Assembly (NCBI GenBank): GCA_903831575.1
Contig: CAIKYB010000037.1
Span: 62,001 to 126,000, forward strand
Length of the DNA stretch: 64,000 bases
Origin: an uncultured Bacteroidota bacterium
GTDB taxonomy: Bacteria > Bacteroidota > Bacteroidia > Chitinophagales > Chitinophagaceae
Direction of reading: 5' to 3'
The notes under the pieces: generated by a model
Databases searched by the model: none
The model's input: only the letters and a program-made list of their open reading frames with translations
Told to the model about the DNA's origin: nothing
Translations under genes and position numbers: made by a program
Shown here: positions 55,044 to 63,338 of the stretch, piece by piece
Position numbering within the stretch: position 1 is the first letter of the stretch
Layout: the number at the start of each line of letters is the position of its first letter

Positions 55044-57983
55044 ATGTTAGAAGTCAGAAAAAACACTTACTCAAGAAATTATGAAAATTCATTTTTCCGA
55101 GATTTTGCTCGACACTTGCACAAATCTTTCAATGAAAATGGACGTTCTGGACTTTTAATTGGAAGCCCTTTTTGTGAAGTGGATGAAAGGCTTCAAATTG
55201 ACGCTTTACTTATAACTGACCAAGTAGTTTGTATTATTGACTTCAAAAATTTTAGTGGTAAAATAAACCTACCAAGCGAAAGAAATTTCGAAATGGGCAT
55301 TTGGACAAATGCAATTGGCGACCAAATCAAAGGCGGCAGCTCCATAAACCCTTTTATTCAACTAAAAAATCAGAAAAGACGATTTTCGGAAGTTTACAAC
55401 AAGCACATTCTAAATGAACTCAAAACTGGTGACATATTTAATCCAAATCATACGGTAAGAGTTATTTGCTTTCAAGAAGAAACTGAAGTGAATGGTAGAA
55501 TTCCATCCAATGAATCACTCAATTTTTTCATTATCGACAAAATAAATTTTCTAGAAAGGATATTGGATATTATTGATGTTTCCGACAAGGATGTAAATAT
55601 TTCGCCAAATTCTTATGATGCTTTTAAAAAGGTATTCCGAGCTGACAAATTTAAGTTTGACGACAAACCGCTTGAAGATAAATTAAAAGCATTTTCCGAT
55701 AAATCGGTAAAACTTGATTTTAAAAAGCTTTATGCTGACCAGCATTCAGCATTAACCGAAATAAAAACATTTTTAGAAAATCCTGAACAACAAATTTTTA
55801 TTTTACAAGGGACTGCAAATAGCGGTAAATCATACCTAATTCCTTTTATCCAGGAAATTGCCTACAATTTGGGAATACAAGAAACTGAAATTTTCGCATC
55901 GTCAAGTCGTGTAGCAAATAACTTGCTTACTATTGGAGGATTAGAAAGAGTGAACAGTATTTACTCATACATTTATGGAGGACAAAGAAACAATAAACAG
56001 GAAGACGAAAAAGCTAAGGAAAATGAGAACATTGAAGAGATAGACGAGGCAAATGAATCGAAAGAATTACAAGTTGAAGAAATCCCTTTAAAAAACTGTG
56101 ATAATTCAGACAACGCTTTATTTATCGTTGATGAATCGCAACTCGTTTCAGATTCTTTTAATCAATCCATAGACTTAATTTTTGGAACAGGATATTTACT
56201 CAAAGATTTTTTAAGTTTCACGAATTCAACAAATACTAAAAGGAAAATAATCTTCATTGGAGACCCTTTTCAAATTCAATTAGGAAGATCTGATGAATCG
56301 CCTTTAAATCCTTTGTATTTAGAAGAAGCGTATAAACTAAAAACTAATGCCTACCAACTATTAGACAAACCCGATTTTTCCATTATCAATAAAGAAGCAT
56401 TGTTTTGCGTTGATAAAATTCGCACGAAATACTTCAACTCACTTCAATTTATTGTAGATGAAAGCTTTTGCTTTTTAGAAAAAGAAGATGTAACAAATGC
56501 CGTTTCAAATATCATACATAACAAAGTAGATTGTCATTTACTTTGTTTCAGCAACGAGGAATCTCAAAAAGTAAATTATTGGATTAAACAATCAATAATC
56601 AAAAACGGTCAAGACATTGCAATTAATGATTTGGTATTATTCAATAATAACTTTTCAATTGAGGATATCAACGATCCTTTTGCTGAACCTAAAAAGGTTT
56701 ATAATGGTCAATTTGCAACAATTGCAGCAGTCAATAACACACCAATTCAAAAGACTGTAGAATCAACAGTTTTGACATTTAGAGAAATTTCATTAACACT
56801 AAATGATACTGGACAAAGAGCAGTTGTATTAAGTCTAGAAAACTATAGGTTAAATGCAAAAGCTGAATTATCTAAAAATGAAATTGTAGCTTTCAAGATA
56901 CTTTTGAACTCATACATTGCTGATTATTTAAAAGCGCATCCGTTTGAGAAAACAAATGAATATTCAGAAATTGTCAAATCCGAGTATTATACTTTACTTG
57001 AGGGCGAAATTAAAGATTTAAGCCAAAAACTTGAAAGTGGCGAAAAAGTCAAAACTAAATTGGATGAAAAAATTAGAAAACAGAAACGGATTTTCAAATC
57101 TGGAAGCAAAAAATATCGTTCAAATATTGAATCAATATTGAGAAAAGACCCATCAACAGAGTATTATAAATTTAAAAACTCAGCATTGCTAAGATTTGGT
57201 TGGTCAATGACTATTGATAAAGCTTCATCTTACAAATGGAAAGAGGTTATTATCAATACAGATACTAGTACTCGTTTCAATGGCAGTAAAAATCACGAAC
57301 CATATTTCCGAATGCTTTACACTGCAATATCAAGAGCAACGAGAAAAGTTTCACTAATCAATTACAAGCCAATTAGTCCATTTGACAAAACAGAAATTGT
57401 TGATAATAGCGGGGAAAAAAAATCAAAAGAATTCTTATTCATATCAGATAGTTTAGATAATGAAATTGCAAAAAAAGAATTAATTGAAATAATTAGGCAT
57501 AAGTTGAGCAGTGATTTTGTTCTAAATAAGATTGAAATTCCTGGTTGGAATGTTAGAATTAATTTTAGTACCGATTCTAAAAATGCTACATTAGATTTTG
57601 GATTTAATTTAAAAAATCAATTCAAGTTTCCTAAATACATCAATGGTGATATCGATTTATCTAATTTAGTAATTGGACTTATCTCTAGCACAAAGGAAAA
57701 TATTTCCTTTGATTCAATTCCTGAATTATGGAGAAAAGCTGAATACATAAAACTTAATGATGAATTAACTAAGGTTGGTATTCAATTCCACCAAATAATT
57801 CAAACGACATTTAAAGACAGAATTAAAGTTGTTAGCAATAACGAAGAACTTGATTTAGAAATTGATTATAATGGAGAGGGAGCATTCAGTTTTATTACCG
57901 CAAAGTATTATTCAAATCCTACACTTTGGGAAAAATTGAAAGAAGCCATTTTAACTATAAAAAAAGGTAATAATGGAATCTAA
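55044..57983 (+). CDS. NERD nuclease–SF1 helicase fusion (defence candidate)
   Basis: A 979-residue protein. Residues 30-150 form a NERD-type nuclease domain (DERLQIDALLITD, then VVCIIDFKNFSG with the D…E/D-x-K-like site). An SF1 helicase follows: Walker A GTANSGKS at 256-263, DEXQ box FIVDESQLV near 368, motif III IFIGDPFQIQLG near 400, and motif VI YTAISRATRKV near 765. A region of unknown fold (about 790-979) ends the protein. NERD-helicases are recurrent in defence islands. The next gene overlaps by 11 bp, so both products probably act together. Confidence 0.78.
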   Translation: MLEVRKNTYSRNYENSFFRDFARHLHKSFNENGRSGLLIGSPFCEVDERLQIDALLITDQVVCIIDFKNFSGKINLPSERNFEMGIWTNAIGDQIKGGSSINPFIQLKNQKRRFSEVYNKHILNELKTGDIFNPNHTVRVICFQEETEVNGRIPSNESLNFFIIDKINFLERILDIIDVSDKDVNISPNSYDAFKKVFRADKFKFDDKPLEDKLKAFSDKSVKLDFKKLYADQHSALTEIKTFLENPEQQIFILQGTANSGKSYLIPFIQEIAYNLGIQETEIFASSSRVANNLLTIGGLERVNSIYSYIYGGQRNNKQEDEKAKENENIEEIDEANESKELQVEEIPLKNCDNSDNALFIVDESQLVSDSFNQSIDLIFGTGYLLKDFLSFTNSTNTKRKIIFIGDPFQIQLGRSDESPLNPLYLEEAYKLKTNAYQLLDKPDFSIINKEALFCVDKIRTKYFNSLQFIVDESFCFLEKEDVTNAVSNIIHNKVDCHLLCFSNEESQKVNYWIKQSIIKNGQDIAINDLVLFNNNFSIEDINDPFAEPKKVYNGQFATIAAVNNTPIQKTVESTVLTFREISLTLNDTGQRAVVLSLENYRLNAKAELSKNEIVAFKILLNSYIADYLKAHPFEKTNEYSEIVKSEYYTLLEGEIKDLSQKLESGEKVKTKLDEKIRKQKRIFKSGSKKYRSNIESILRKDPSTEYYKFKNSALLRFGWSMTIDKASSYKWKEVIINTDTSTRFNGSKNHEPYFRMLYTAISRATRKVSLINYKPISPFDKTEIVDNSGEKKSKEFLFISDSLDNEIAKKELIEIIRHKLSSDFVLNKIEIPGWNVRINFSTDSKNATLDFGFNLKNQFKFPKYINGDIDLSNLVIGLISSTKENISFDSIPELWRKAEYIKLNDELTKVGIQFHQIIQTTFKDRIKVVSNNEELDLEIDYNGEGAFSFITAKYYSNPTLWEKLKEAILTIKKGNNGI

Positions 57984-60588
57984 AACCGTTTTTGAACTAA
58001 GGAATCAAGCCAAAAATTTAGAAGGTTTTCCGAAACTGAATAAATTAACCGAGGCGTTAAATATGGCACAAAAATTAATCTCTGCCGAACCATATGATCC
58101 ATGGAACCAAAAGGCATTTGCATATACTCTAATAGATTTAAGTAAATACTATATTTTAAATAAAAATATTAATGAAGCTAGTGTTTATTTCAATCAATTA
58201 CTTTCAATTGATTTTCAAGAAACTGACGAAATAATTGAAAGTCAAAAGAATTTTCTTCGTCCAAAAATTGATGCTAATTATTTTGAAGTACAAAAAGCTG
58301 AGGAATTTAGTAAAAAAGGCAATCATAATGAAGCTTTGAATATTTTCAAAAAAATGATTGCTGAAAATAGTTTAACTGAAATTCATCATGAAGCTTATGG
58401 TTGGATTATTTATAGGTTTATAAAAGATAAAGAAAATGAATTAACCTCTATACAAGTTAGAACATTTTTAAGGGATTATATGGATTTAAAGAATGAAAGA
58501 CCTTCAATGCTTCATTCTATGATTTTGAATTTTGCGTTACATTATTCAAAAGAACACTTAGATTTCAATCTTTATAATTTTTTTAAGTTATGGAATCCCC
58601 TAAATCTAAGAAATGAAGACAAAGAAATACAACATTTTAATGATAAAGAAATTCCTTCACTAGTTTCAAGAATTTTCAGAGAGTTCATTGATAAAAATTC
58701 TTCAATTGATATTGACTATTTAATTGAAAAAATCAATATAAATAATTGGAATAGAAGTTTTAATTCTACTCAACAAATATTAGACTTATTGAGAGAGCCA
58801 TATTTTTGGAAGTTATATAATGCACACAAGGAAAATAAGCAAACAGAATTATGGAATTATTTTAATGAATACAATAAAACTTTTTCAAAATACGAAAAGT
58901 CAAAATGGCATTCAGAAATATTGAGTATAGCTGAACGCTATATGCAAGAAACAGAAGAATGGAGATTTTTAGATTTTTTCAAAAATTGGAATCCAGGTAA
59001 TTTACTTGAGGAAGACTGGAAAGAAGTTAAGAAAGATGAAAAGGTTTATAAACCACTTGCCATTAAATGCTTAAAAAAGTCATTTGAAATAATTAAGAAT
59101 CAAAGTAAAGTGTTTTCTGAAAATTGGTTAATCCCTTTTTATACAAATGCAGTCAAAATCTATCCAAACGATGAATGGCTTTTAAGAGAGAATGCTTTAT
59201 TGTTGATTAAAAACAATGAATTTGAATTAGCTATTAATATTTATAAAAAACTCGTTTTAGAGTTAGGAGACAAATCTTATATCTGGTATGAGTTTTCTTC
59301 ATGTTTTGGGATTGAAGATGACTTGAAGATCGGAATGCTTTCTAAATCTCTTCAGCTTGAAAAAAACGAAGATTTTCTTGGTGATATTCATTTAGAATTG
59401 GCTAATACTCTTTTCGAAAAAGGACTAATCGACAACTGTAATGTTGAACTAAATTCATATAAAACACACAGAGAATTGAAGGGTTGGCGCTTATCAGAAA
59501 TGTATATTCAAATTACAGATAAAGCAAAAAATATAACTACAACCTTAAAAGACAACAAAAATCTTTATGAAAAATATATTCCTATTGCTGAACAATATGC
59601 TTATGAGGATATCGAATGGTTAGAGTTAATATTAACAGAAAAATGGAAAAATGACGAAGGAAAAGAAAGAATAGCTTTTACCAATGGAAAAACAATAGAT
59701 TTTTCAATTGGAATCAGGCGTTTTGCCTTATTGAAGCAAGCATCTTTGGGTTGCGTTTATAAATTTAAGTTATATAAGGAAGAAATTAAAAGGGAAGTTG
59801 AATCCAAAATTTCTTGGATGCGAAAAACAATAATAACTGAGTATAAATACATACCTCTATTGGTAGAAAAATCCGAAAAATCGGACTGGTCTATACTTGA
59901 TGATATTTATGCTACAGTTGATTATATCAATAATGAAAAAAATATAATTCATGCTATTTCCTCTGAAAACCAAGAGTTGTTTTTCCCAAAAAGTGAGGTT
60001 CCATTACAGATTGGGGATTTTATAAAAGCTAAATATTATATCAAGAAAGTAAAAGATGAAAATAGAACTGAAATAAGGAACGTCTCTAAAATTGATAAAG
60101 AAATATCTATAGTTCATTTTCAAAAAATAATTGCAGTTATTGATGGAGTTAACTACGAAAGGAATCTTTTTCATTTTGTTGGAAATTCTACAATTCAAGG
60201 TATAATTAAATTTACTGAAACTGATATCATTCCAAAAGAAGGCAAATTTTTAGAAATATTTTACACTTCAAAAAAGCATAGAACAGAAAATAGAACAATT
60301 ATTAAGGCAATACAAATAAAAGAAACTGAAGAAACAAATCCTAAGTTAATTAAATCGATAAATGGTAAATTAGAACTAAAATATAAAAGAGGTGGAAGTA
60401 CTATTGACTTTTATGAATTGGAAGATGATGAAGCGAGTAGTACAATTCCTGATTTTGGTTTTGTTGATGATTTTTATGTTCCTAAAAATATTTTACGAGA
60501 TAACAATATAACCTTCAATTGTAACATTTCGGCAATAGCAATCTTCACAGGAGACAAATGGAAAATTATTAAATTAGAAAAAACATAA
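57973..60588 (+). CDS. TPR-like protein with C-terminal OB-type segments, partner of NERD-helicase
   Basis: An 871-residue protein. Residues about 1-520 are helical repeats resembling tetratricopeptide repeats (for example ALLLIKNNEFELAINIYKKL). From about 640 onward strand-rich repeats look like several OB/cold-shock-like modules (IYATVDYINNEKNIIHAISS, IGDFIKAKYYIKKV, FGFVDDFYVPK). Such a scaffold plus OB pattern suits nucleic-acid sensing. Translation is coupled to the NERD-helicase by an 11-bp overlap. No family recognised with certainty. Confidence 0.6.
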   Translation: MESKTVFELRNQAKNLEGFPKLNKLTEALNMAQKLISAEPYDPWNQKAFAYTLIDLSKYYILNKNINEASVYFNQLLSIDFQETDEIIESQKNFLRPKIDANYFEVQKAEEFSKKGNHNEALNIFKKMIAENSLTEIHHEAYGWIIYRFIKDKENELTSIQVRTFLRDYMDLKNERPSMLHSMILNFALHYSKEHLDFNLYNFFKLWNPLNLRNEDKEIQHFNDKEIPSLVSRIFREFIDKNSSIDIDYLIEKININNWNRSFNSTQQILDLLREPYFWKLYNAHKENKQTELWNYFNEYNKTFSKYEKSKWHSEILSIAERYMQETEEWRFLDFFKNWNPGNLLEEDWKEVKKDEKVYKPLAIKCLKKSFEIIKNQSKVFSENWLIPFYTNAVKIYPNDEWLLRENALLLIKNNEFELAINIYKKLVLELGDKSYIWYEFSSCFGIEDDLKIGMLSKSLQLEKNEDFLGDIHLELANTLFEKGLIDNCNVELNSYKTHRELKGWRLSEMYIQITDKAKNITTTLKDNKNLYEKYIPIAEQYAYEDIEWLELILTEKWKNDEGKERIAFTNGKTIDFSIGIRRFALLKQASLGCVYKFKLYKEEIKREVESKISWMRKTIITEYKYIPLLVEKSEKSDWSILDDIYATVDYINNEKNIIHAISSENQELFFPKSEVPLQIGDFIKAKYYIKKVKDENRTEIRNVSKIDKEISIVHFQKIIAVIDGVNYERNLFHFVGNSTIQGIIKFTETDIIPKEGKFLEIFYTSKKHRTENRTIIKAIQIKETEETNPKLIKSINGKLELKYKRGGSTIDFYELEDDEASSTIPDFGFVDDFYVPKNILRDNNITFNCNISAIAIFTGDKWKIIKLEKT

Positions 60589-60679
60589 GCAAACGCATTT
60601 TATTATTTATATGACTGCAATAATTCAAAATTATTGACAAATCTAAATTATAAATCCACTCGGATATACAATTTAGAAT

Positions 60680-60904
60680 CTACGGCTCCCCAAACTCATC
60701 AATTATAACCCTCACATGAGCTGGAGTAAATAATCTAATACCTGATTTATACCCAAGTTTTTCAAGTCTTGGTAAAGCAGTTTCGCTTTCGTTTATCCAT
60801 CTATGTAACTGTGCACTTGCACTTTTTTTAGTTACATGCGGACAATATAATTGTGCGAGCTCACCATAACCGTAAGCTCGCACTTTAAAAGTTTCTTCAT
60901 TCAT
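60680..60904 (-). CDS. DUF4248-like HTH protein
   Basis: A 74-residue protein with the DUF4248 pattern of Bacteroidota mobile elements: VRAYGYGELAQLYCP, then ASAQLHRWI, then a C-terminal FTPAHVRVIIDEFGEP. Probably a small DNA-binding protein (excision or regulation). It lies 39 bp downstream of the integrase stop... in transcription order it is after the integrase gene, as these genes often are. Confidence 0.75.
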   Translation of the reverse strand: MNEETFKVRAYGYGELAQLYCPHVTKKSASAQLHRWINESETALPRLEKLGYKSGIRLFTPAHVRVIIDEFGEP

Positions 60905-60943
60905 TTTGGTGTCGTTTAAATTACACCCCCCGTTTTGAATAAA

Positions 60944-62200
60944 TTAAACTGTTGCAGCTGTCTTTGGAAACGAAAGTCGTGAACCCATTTTGAGAGCCAA
61001 GTCCGTCATGTCATTTCCAATTTTAGTATCTACAATCCTGGCATAATGCTGCGTTGATTTTATATCCTTGTGTCCCAGCATCCTGGAAACCGATTCAATA
61101 GGCACGCCATTCATCATGGTAACGGTAGTAGCAAACGTATGTCTAGCAACGTGAAAGGTCAATGATTTTTCTAACCCTATAAGCGTTTGAATTTCTTTGA
61201 GGTAGGCATTTAATTTTTGATTGCTAATTACTGGCAACACTTTTTCCTCGGCTTTCAAAATACTCAAGTCGGTGTATTTCTCAATGATGAAGGTTGGAAC
61301 ATTCAACAATGGAATTTGCGCCTTAACCTTTGTCTTTTGTCTTCGAGTACGAATCCATAACACACCTTTAGGGTCGCATTCGATTTCTGAGGCCTTTAGC
61401 TTGAATAAATCCGCATAAGCAAGCCCACTGAAACACGAGAATACGAAAAGGTCTCTAACAAGCTCTAATCGAGGAATCATGATTTCTAAATCCATGATGT
61501 TCTGCAATTCCTTTTCAGTAAGATAAGGACGGTCAACTTCACGAAGCGTTAATTTAAAATCTGCAAACGGATTAATTTTAAGCCAACCGTTTTTAAACCC
61601 AATCATTACAATTCGTTTGAAGTTTTGTAAATACTTGATAGTGGTGTTGTAGTTGCACAACTTTTTTGTGCGGAGAAACACTTCAAACTTTACAACCATT
61701 TGTCGATTGATTAATTTAATGGGCACATCATGTACTCGGTATTCTTCCATGAGGAATTGCTTCATCCATTTCAAAGCCGTGCAATACTTTTGGTAGTTTG
61801 CATAAGAGGTTTCTTTTCCGATGAGTAATTTTAGGTCATGGGTGTGGTCTTCCCACACGGTAAAAAGTGTTTTTGACTTGCTAGTGTTCACACATAAAAT
61901 GGCATCGCGTAAAAGTTCAGGAGTAGCCTGGTCATAGAGGGCATTAAGGTCAGCGTACTTGTTATACGCATTTGCTTTGAACGCTTCCATGTAACGATTT
62001 ACTTCTAAAGCTTCTGATGTTTTTCCTTTGCACATTCCAAGTTTGCCATCCCAAACATCGGGTTGCACGTATCTTTTTGTGAACATGGCGAGCGATTGAC
62101 CATTGATGGTAATTCGCATGTTAATGGGGCAGTCTCCGTTTTTTGTAGGACGGGATCTGTTGATGTAAAACATCAATCTGAAAGTTGTTTTTGACGACAT
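60944..62200 (-). CDS. int: Tyrosine recombinase / integrase
   Basis: About 418 residues from ATG 62200; an upstream in-frame start at 62302 would add a 34-residue Cys-rich stretch with no family likeness. N-terminal arm-binding domain (FRLMFYINRSRPTKNGDCPI), SAM-like core-binding domain, and catalytic domain with LVRDLFVFSCFSGLAYADL (where the usual Arg of box I is Ala, as in the Bacteroidota group that includes IntDOT variants), HVARHTFATT, GHKD and the nucleophile Tyr in STQHYARI. Integrates the element at the 19-bp repeat next to tRNA-Ser. Confidence 0.92.
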   Translation of the reverse strand: MSSKTTFRLMFYINRSRPTKNGDCPINMRITINGQSLAMFTKRYVQPDVWDGKLGMCKGKTSEALEVNRYMEAFKANAYNKYADLNALYDQATPELLRDAILCVNTSKSKTLFTVWEDHTHDLKLLIGKETSYANYQKYCTALKWMKQFLMEEYRVHDVPIKLINRQMVVKFEVFLRTKKLCNYNTTIKYLQNFKRIVMIGFKNGWLKINPFADFKLTLREVDRPYLTEKELQNIMDLEIMIPRLELVRDLFVFSCFSGLAYADLFKLKASEIECDPKGVLWIRTRRQKTKVKAQIPLLNVPTFIIEKYTDLSILKAEEKVLPVISNQKLNAYLKEIQTLIGLEKSLTFHVARHTFATTVTMMNGVPIESVSRMLGHKDIKSTQHYARIVDTKIGNDMTDLALKMGSRLSFPKTAATV

Positions 62201-62304
62201 AATAATTTTATCAAATGGCCCCCCATTTTGAGTACAAATTTGATGACAAAATCTCGAGTTGCAAAACGTCAAAACGAGACAGGACGCGACATTGAGCGAC
62301 ATAC

Positions 62305-62340
62305 TGTGACGTAATTGGTGTTTTTTTGGATTACGTCACA
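62305..62340. promoter_or_regulatory. Inverted repeat at the right attachment site (probable integrase core sites)
   Basis: TGTGACGTAAT (62305-62315) and ATTACGTCACA (62330-62340) are perfect 11-bp inverted repeats separated by 14 bp and overlapping the 19-bp attR repeat. They probably bind the integrase or a directionality factor; the left end has the related palindrome TGACGCGTCA. The region between integrase and attR otherwise holds no gene. Confidence 0.6.
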
Positions 62341-62351
62341 AGTTGCAAAAT
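62333..62351 (+). repeat. Right attachment site repeat (attR core)
   Basis: Identical to 19137-19155 over 19 bp. It lies 115 bp from the 3' end of tRNA-Ser, so integration does not rebuild the tRNA end itself but uses an intergenic site beyond the tRNA terminator. Confidence 0.85.
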
Positions 62352-62404
62352 AAATGTGTCGTTTTATGGCGTTTTAAGTCGTTTTCAGAGCCATATTTTC
62401 CCAT

Positions 62405-62440
62405 AAAAAAACCCCGATTATCATTGATAATCAGGGTTTT
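62405..62440 (-). terminator. Terminator downstream of tRNA-Ser
   Basis: Stem with arms AAACCC…GATTAT / ATAATC…GGGTTT and, on the minus strand, a T7 run after it. It is about 25 bp beyond the tRNA 3' end and would stop tRNA transcription before attR. Confidence 0.8.
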
Positions 62441-62465
62441 AGCTTATTTCTTGTTAGAAATGATG

Positions 62466-62550
62466 CGGAGAGCGAGGGATTCGAACCCCCGGACCTGTAA
62501 CAGTCAACAGTTTTCAAGACTGCCGCAATCGACCACTCTGCCAGCTCTCC
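62466..62550 (-). tRNA. tRNA-Ser(UGA)
   Basis: An 85-nt class II tRNA. Acceptor stem GGAGAGC / GCTCTCC, D-arm GCAGAGTGG, anticodon loop CTTGAAA with anticodon UGA (plus-strand 62514-62516), long variable arm of about 15 nt, T-loop TTCGAAT. The discriminator base is G, as expected for tRNA-Ser. CCA is not encoded (CAT follows the discriminator). Confidence 0.95.
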
Positions 62551-62781
62551 GCGGCAAAAGTAAGGGTTAGATAATTCAGTAACAAAAAATAGTGTAAGTT
62601 TTTAATAAAAATCTTTTCGATTAATACATAAAAGTGAGAATAATATTGAATTTTCGATAAGATAATTGGTACATGAAGAAGGGATGTAGCATACTATGTA
62701 CTTAGGTATCAATAAAAAGGCGGAGCTAATTTATAAATGATCAATTAATTTTAATTTTTTCCAAAAAGAATTTATCTGGGA

Positions 62782-63267
62782 TCACTTTAGGTCATCGCCA
62801 CCAAAAGATAAAGGCAATAATAACCCTGCTTTTTCTATAATGAAGATCCTCCCTTCCATTCCACTCAATATTAATCGAATTGGATGTGTTGTTCTTTCCT
62901 CATATTCATGCAAGGCTTGTCTGCACATGCCGCAAGGTGAAACAGGCTTGTTACTTATCCCATTTAAATTGTGATAAGCAATGGCCATGGTTTCAATTGG
63001 GATATTTGTAAAGAGCATTGCTGCAGAGGATAATAGTGTTCTTTCCGCACAAATACTTACTGGATAAGAAGCATTTTCTTGATTGGCACCATTTACGATT
63101 TCGCCATTTGAAAGTAAGGCAGTAGCCCCAACTAAAAAGTTACTATAAGGGGCGTATGCTTTACTGGTAATAGTTCTTGCAGATTCAAGTAAAGACCTGT
63201 CGGCAGCATTTAAATCTGCAATAGATTCGTATACTTCAAAATCAAAATGAATAGTTGCTTTTTGCAT
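62782..63267 (-). CDS. cdd: Cytidine deaminase
   Basis: A 161-residue zinc-dependent deaminase. NGANQENASYPVSICAERTLL contains the catalytic C-A-E motif and SPCGMCRQAL the second zinc-binding C-x2-C pair. Converts cytidine/deoxycytidine to uridine/deoxyuridine in pyrimidine salvage. Chromosomal gene outside the element; 71 bp beyond the following lepB gene stop in transcription order. Confidence 0.92.
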   Translation of the reverse strand: MQKATIHFDFEVYESIADLNAADRSLLESARTITSKAYAPYSNFLVGATALLSNGEIVNGANQENASYPVSICAERTLLSSAAMLFTNIPIETMAIAYHNLNGISNKPVSPCGMCRQALHEYEERTTHPIRLILSGMEGRIFIIEKAGLLLPLSFGGDDLK

Positions 63268-63287
63268 AATTTACTTTTAGATAAAAA

Positions 63288-63313
63288 ATCCTCTTGCATT
63301 GCTGCAAAAGGAT
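63288..63313 (-). terminator. Terminator after lepB
   Basis: Stem ATCCTTTTGCA / TGCAAGAGGAT with a short loop, followed on the minus strand by a T6 run. It lies 25-50 bp beyond the signal peptidase gene and separates it from cdd. Confidence 0.8.
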
Positions 63314-63338
63314 GATACTAATATACAACTTTTTTATT

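Larger units (their letters stand above)
19137..62351. mobile_element. Integrated ~43.2-kb element with tyrosine integrase and virion-like module
   Basis: Bounded by a perfect 19-bp direct repeat (ACGTCACAAGTTGCAAAAT) at 19137-19155 and 62333-62351. The integrase lies within 150 bp of the right repeat and a tRNA-Ser gene is 115 bp outside it. Contents are HipBA, RteC-like and Xis-like regulators, primase-helicase, BREX-like operon, NERD-helicase pair and a long leftward train of virion-like, lysis and DNA-processing genes. No relaxase, coupling protein, T4SS, large terminase, portal or tail genes are seen. AT content differs between the defence cargo (richer) and the backbone. Boundaries are strong; the nature of the element as a tailless virus-like entity is inference. 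Confidence 0.85.

Noticed and set aside
62201-62302. N-terminal extension of the integrase
   Set aside because: The 34 extra residues are Cys-rich without family similarity; the arm-binding domain starts properly at ATG 62200.
19137-62351. Conjugative element (relaxase, coupling protein, T4SS) or tailed prophage (terminase, portal, tail)
   Set aside because: I looked through every sizeable product for relaxase HUH/His triads, VirB4/TraG ATPases, large terminase nuclease-ATPase and tail or tape-measure proteins and found none. The absence is based on reading, not on profile searches.
62343-62570. Plus-strand reading frame of 75 codons
   Set aside because: It runs through attR, the tRNA terminator and the whole tRNA-Ser gene on the opposite strand; the peptide with RARDSNPRTCNSQQ is the well-known artefact of translating a tRNA complement.
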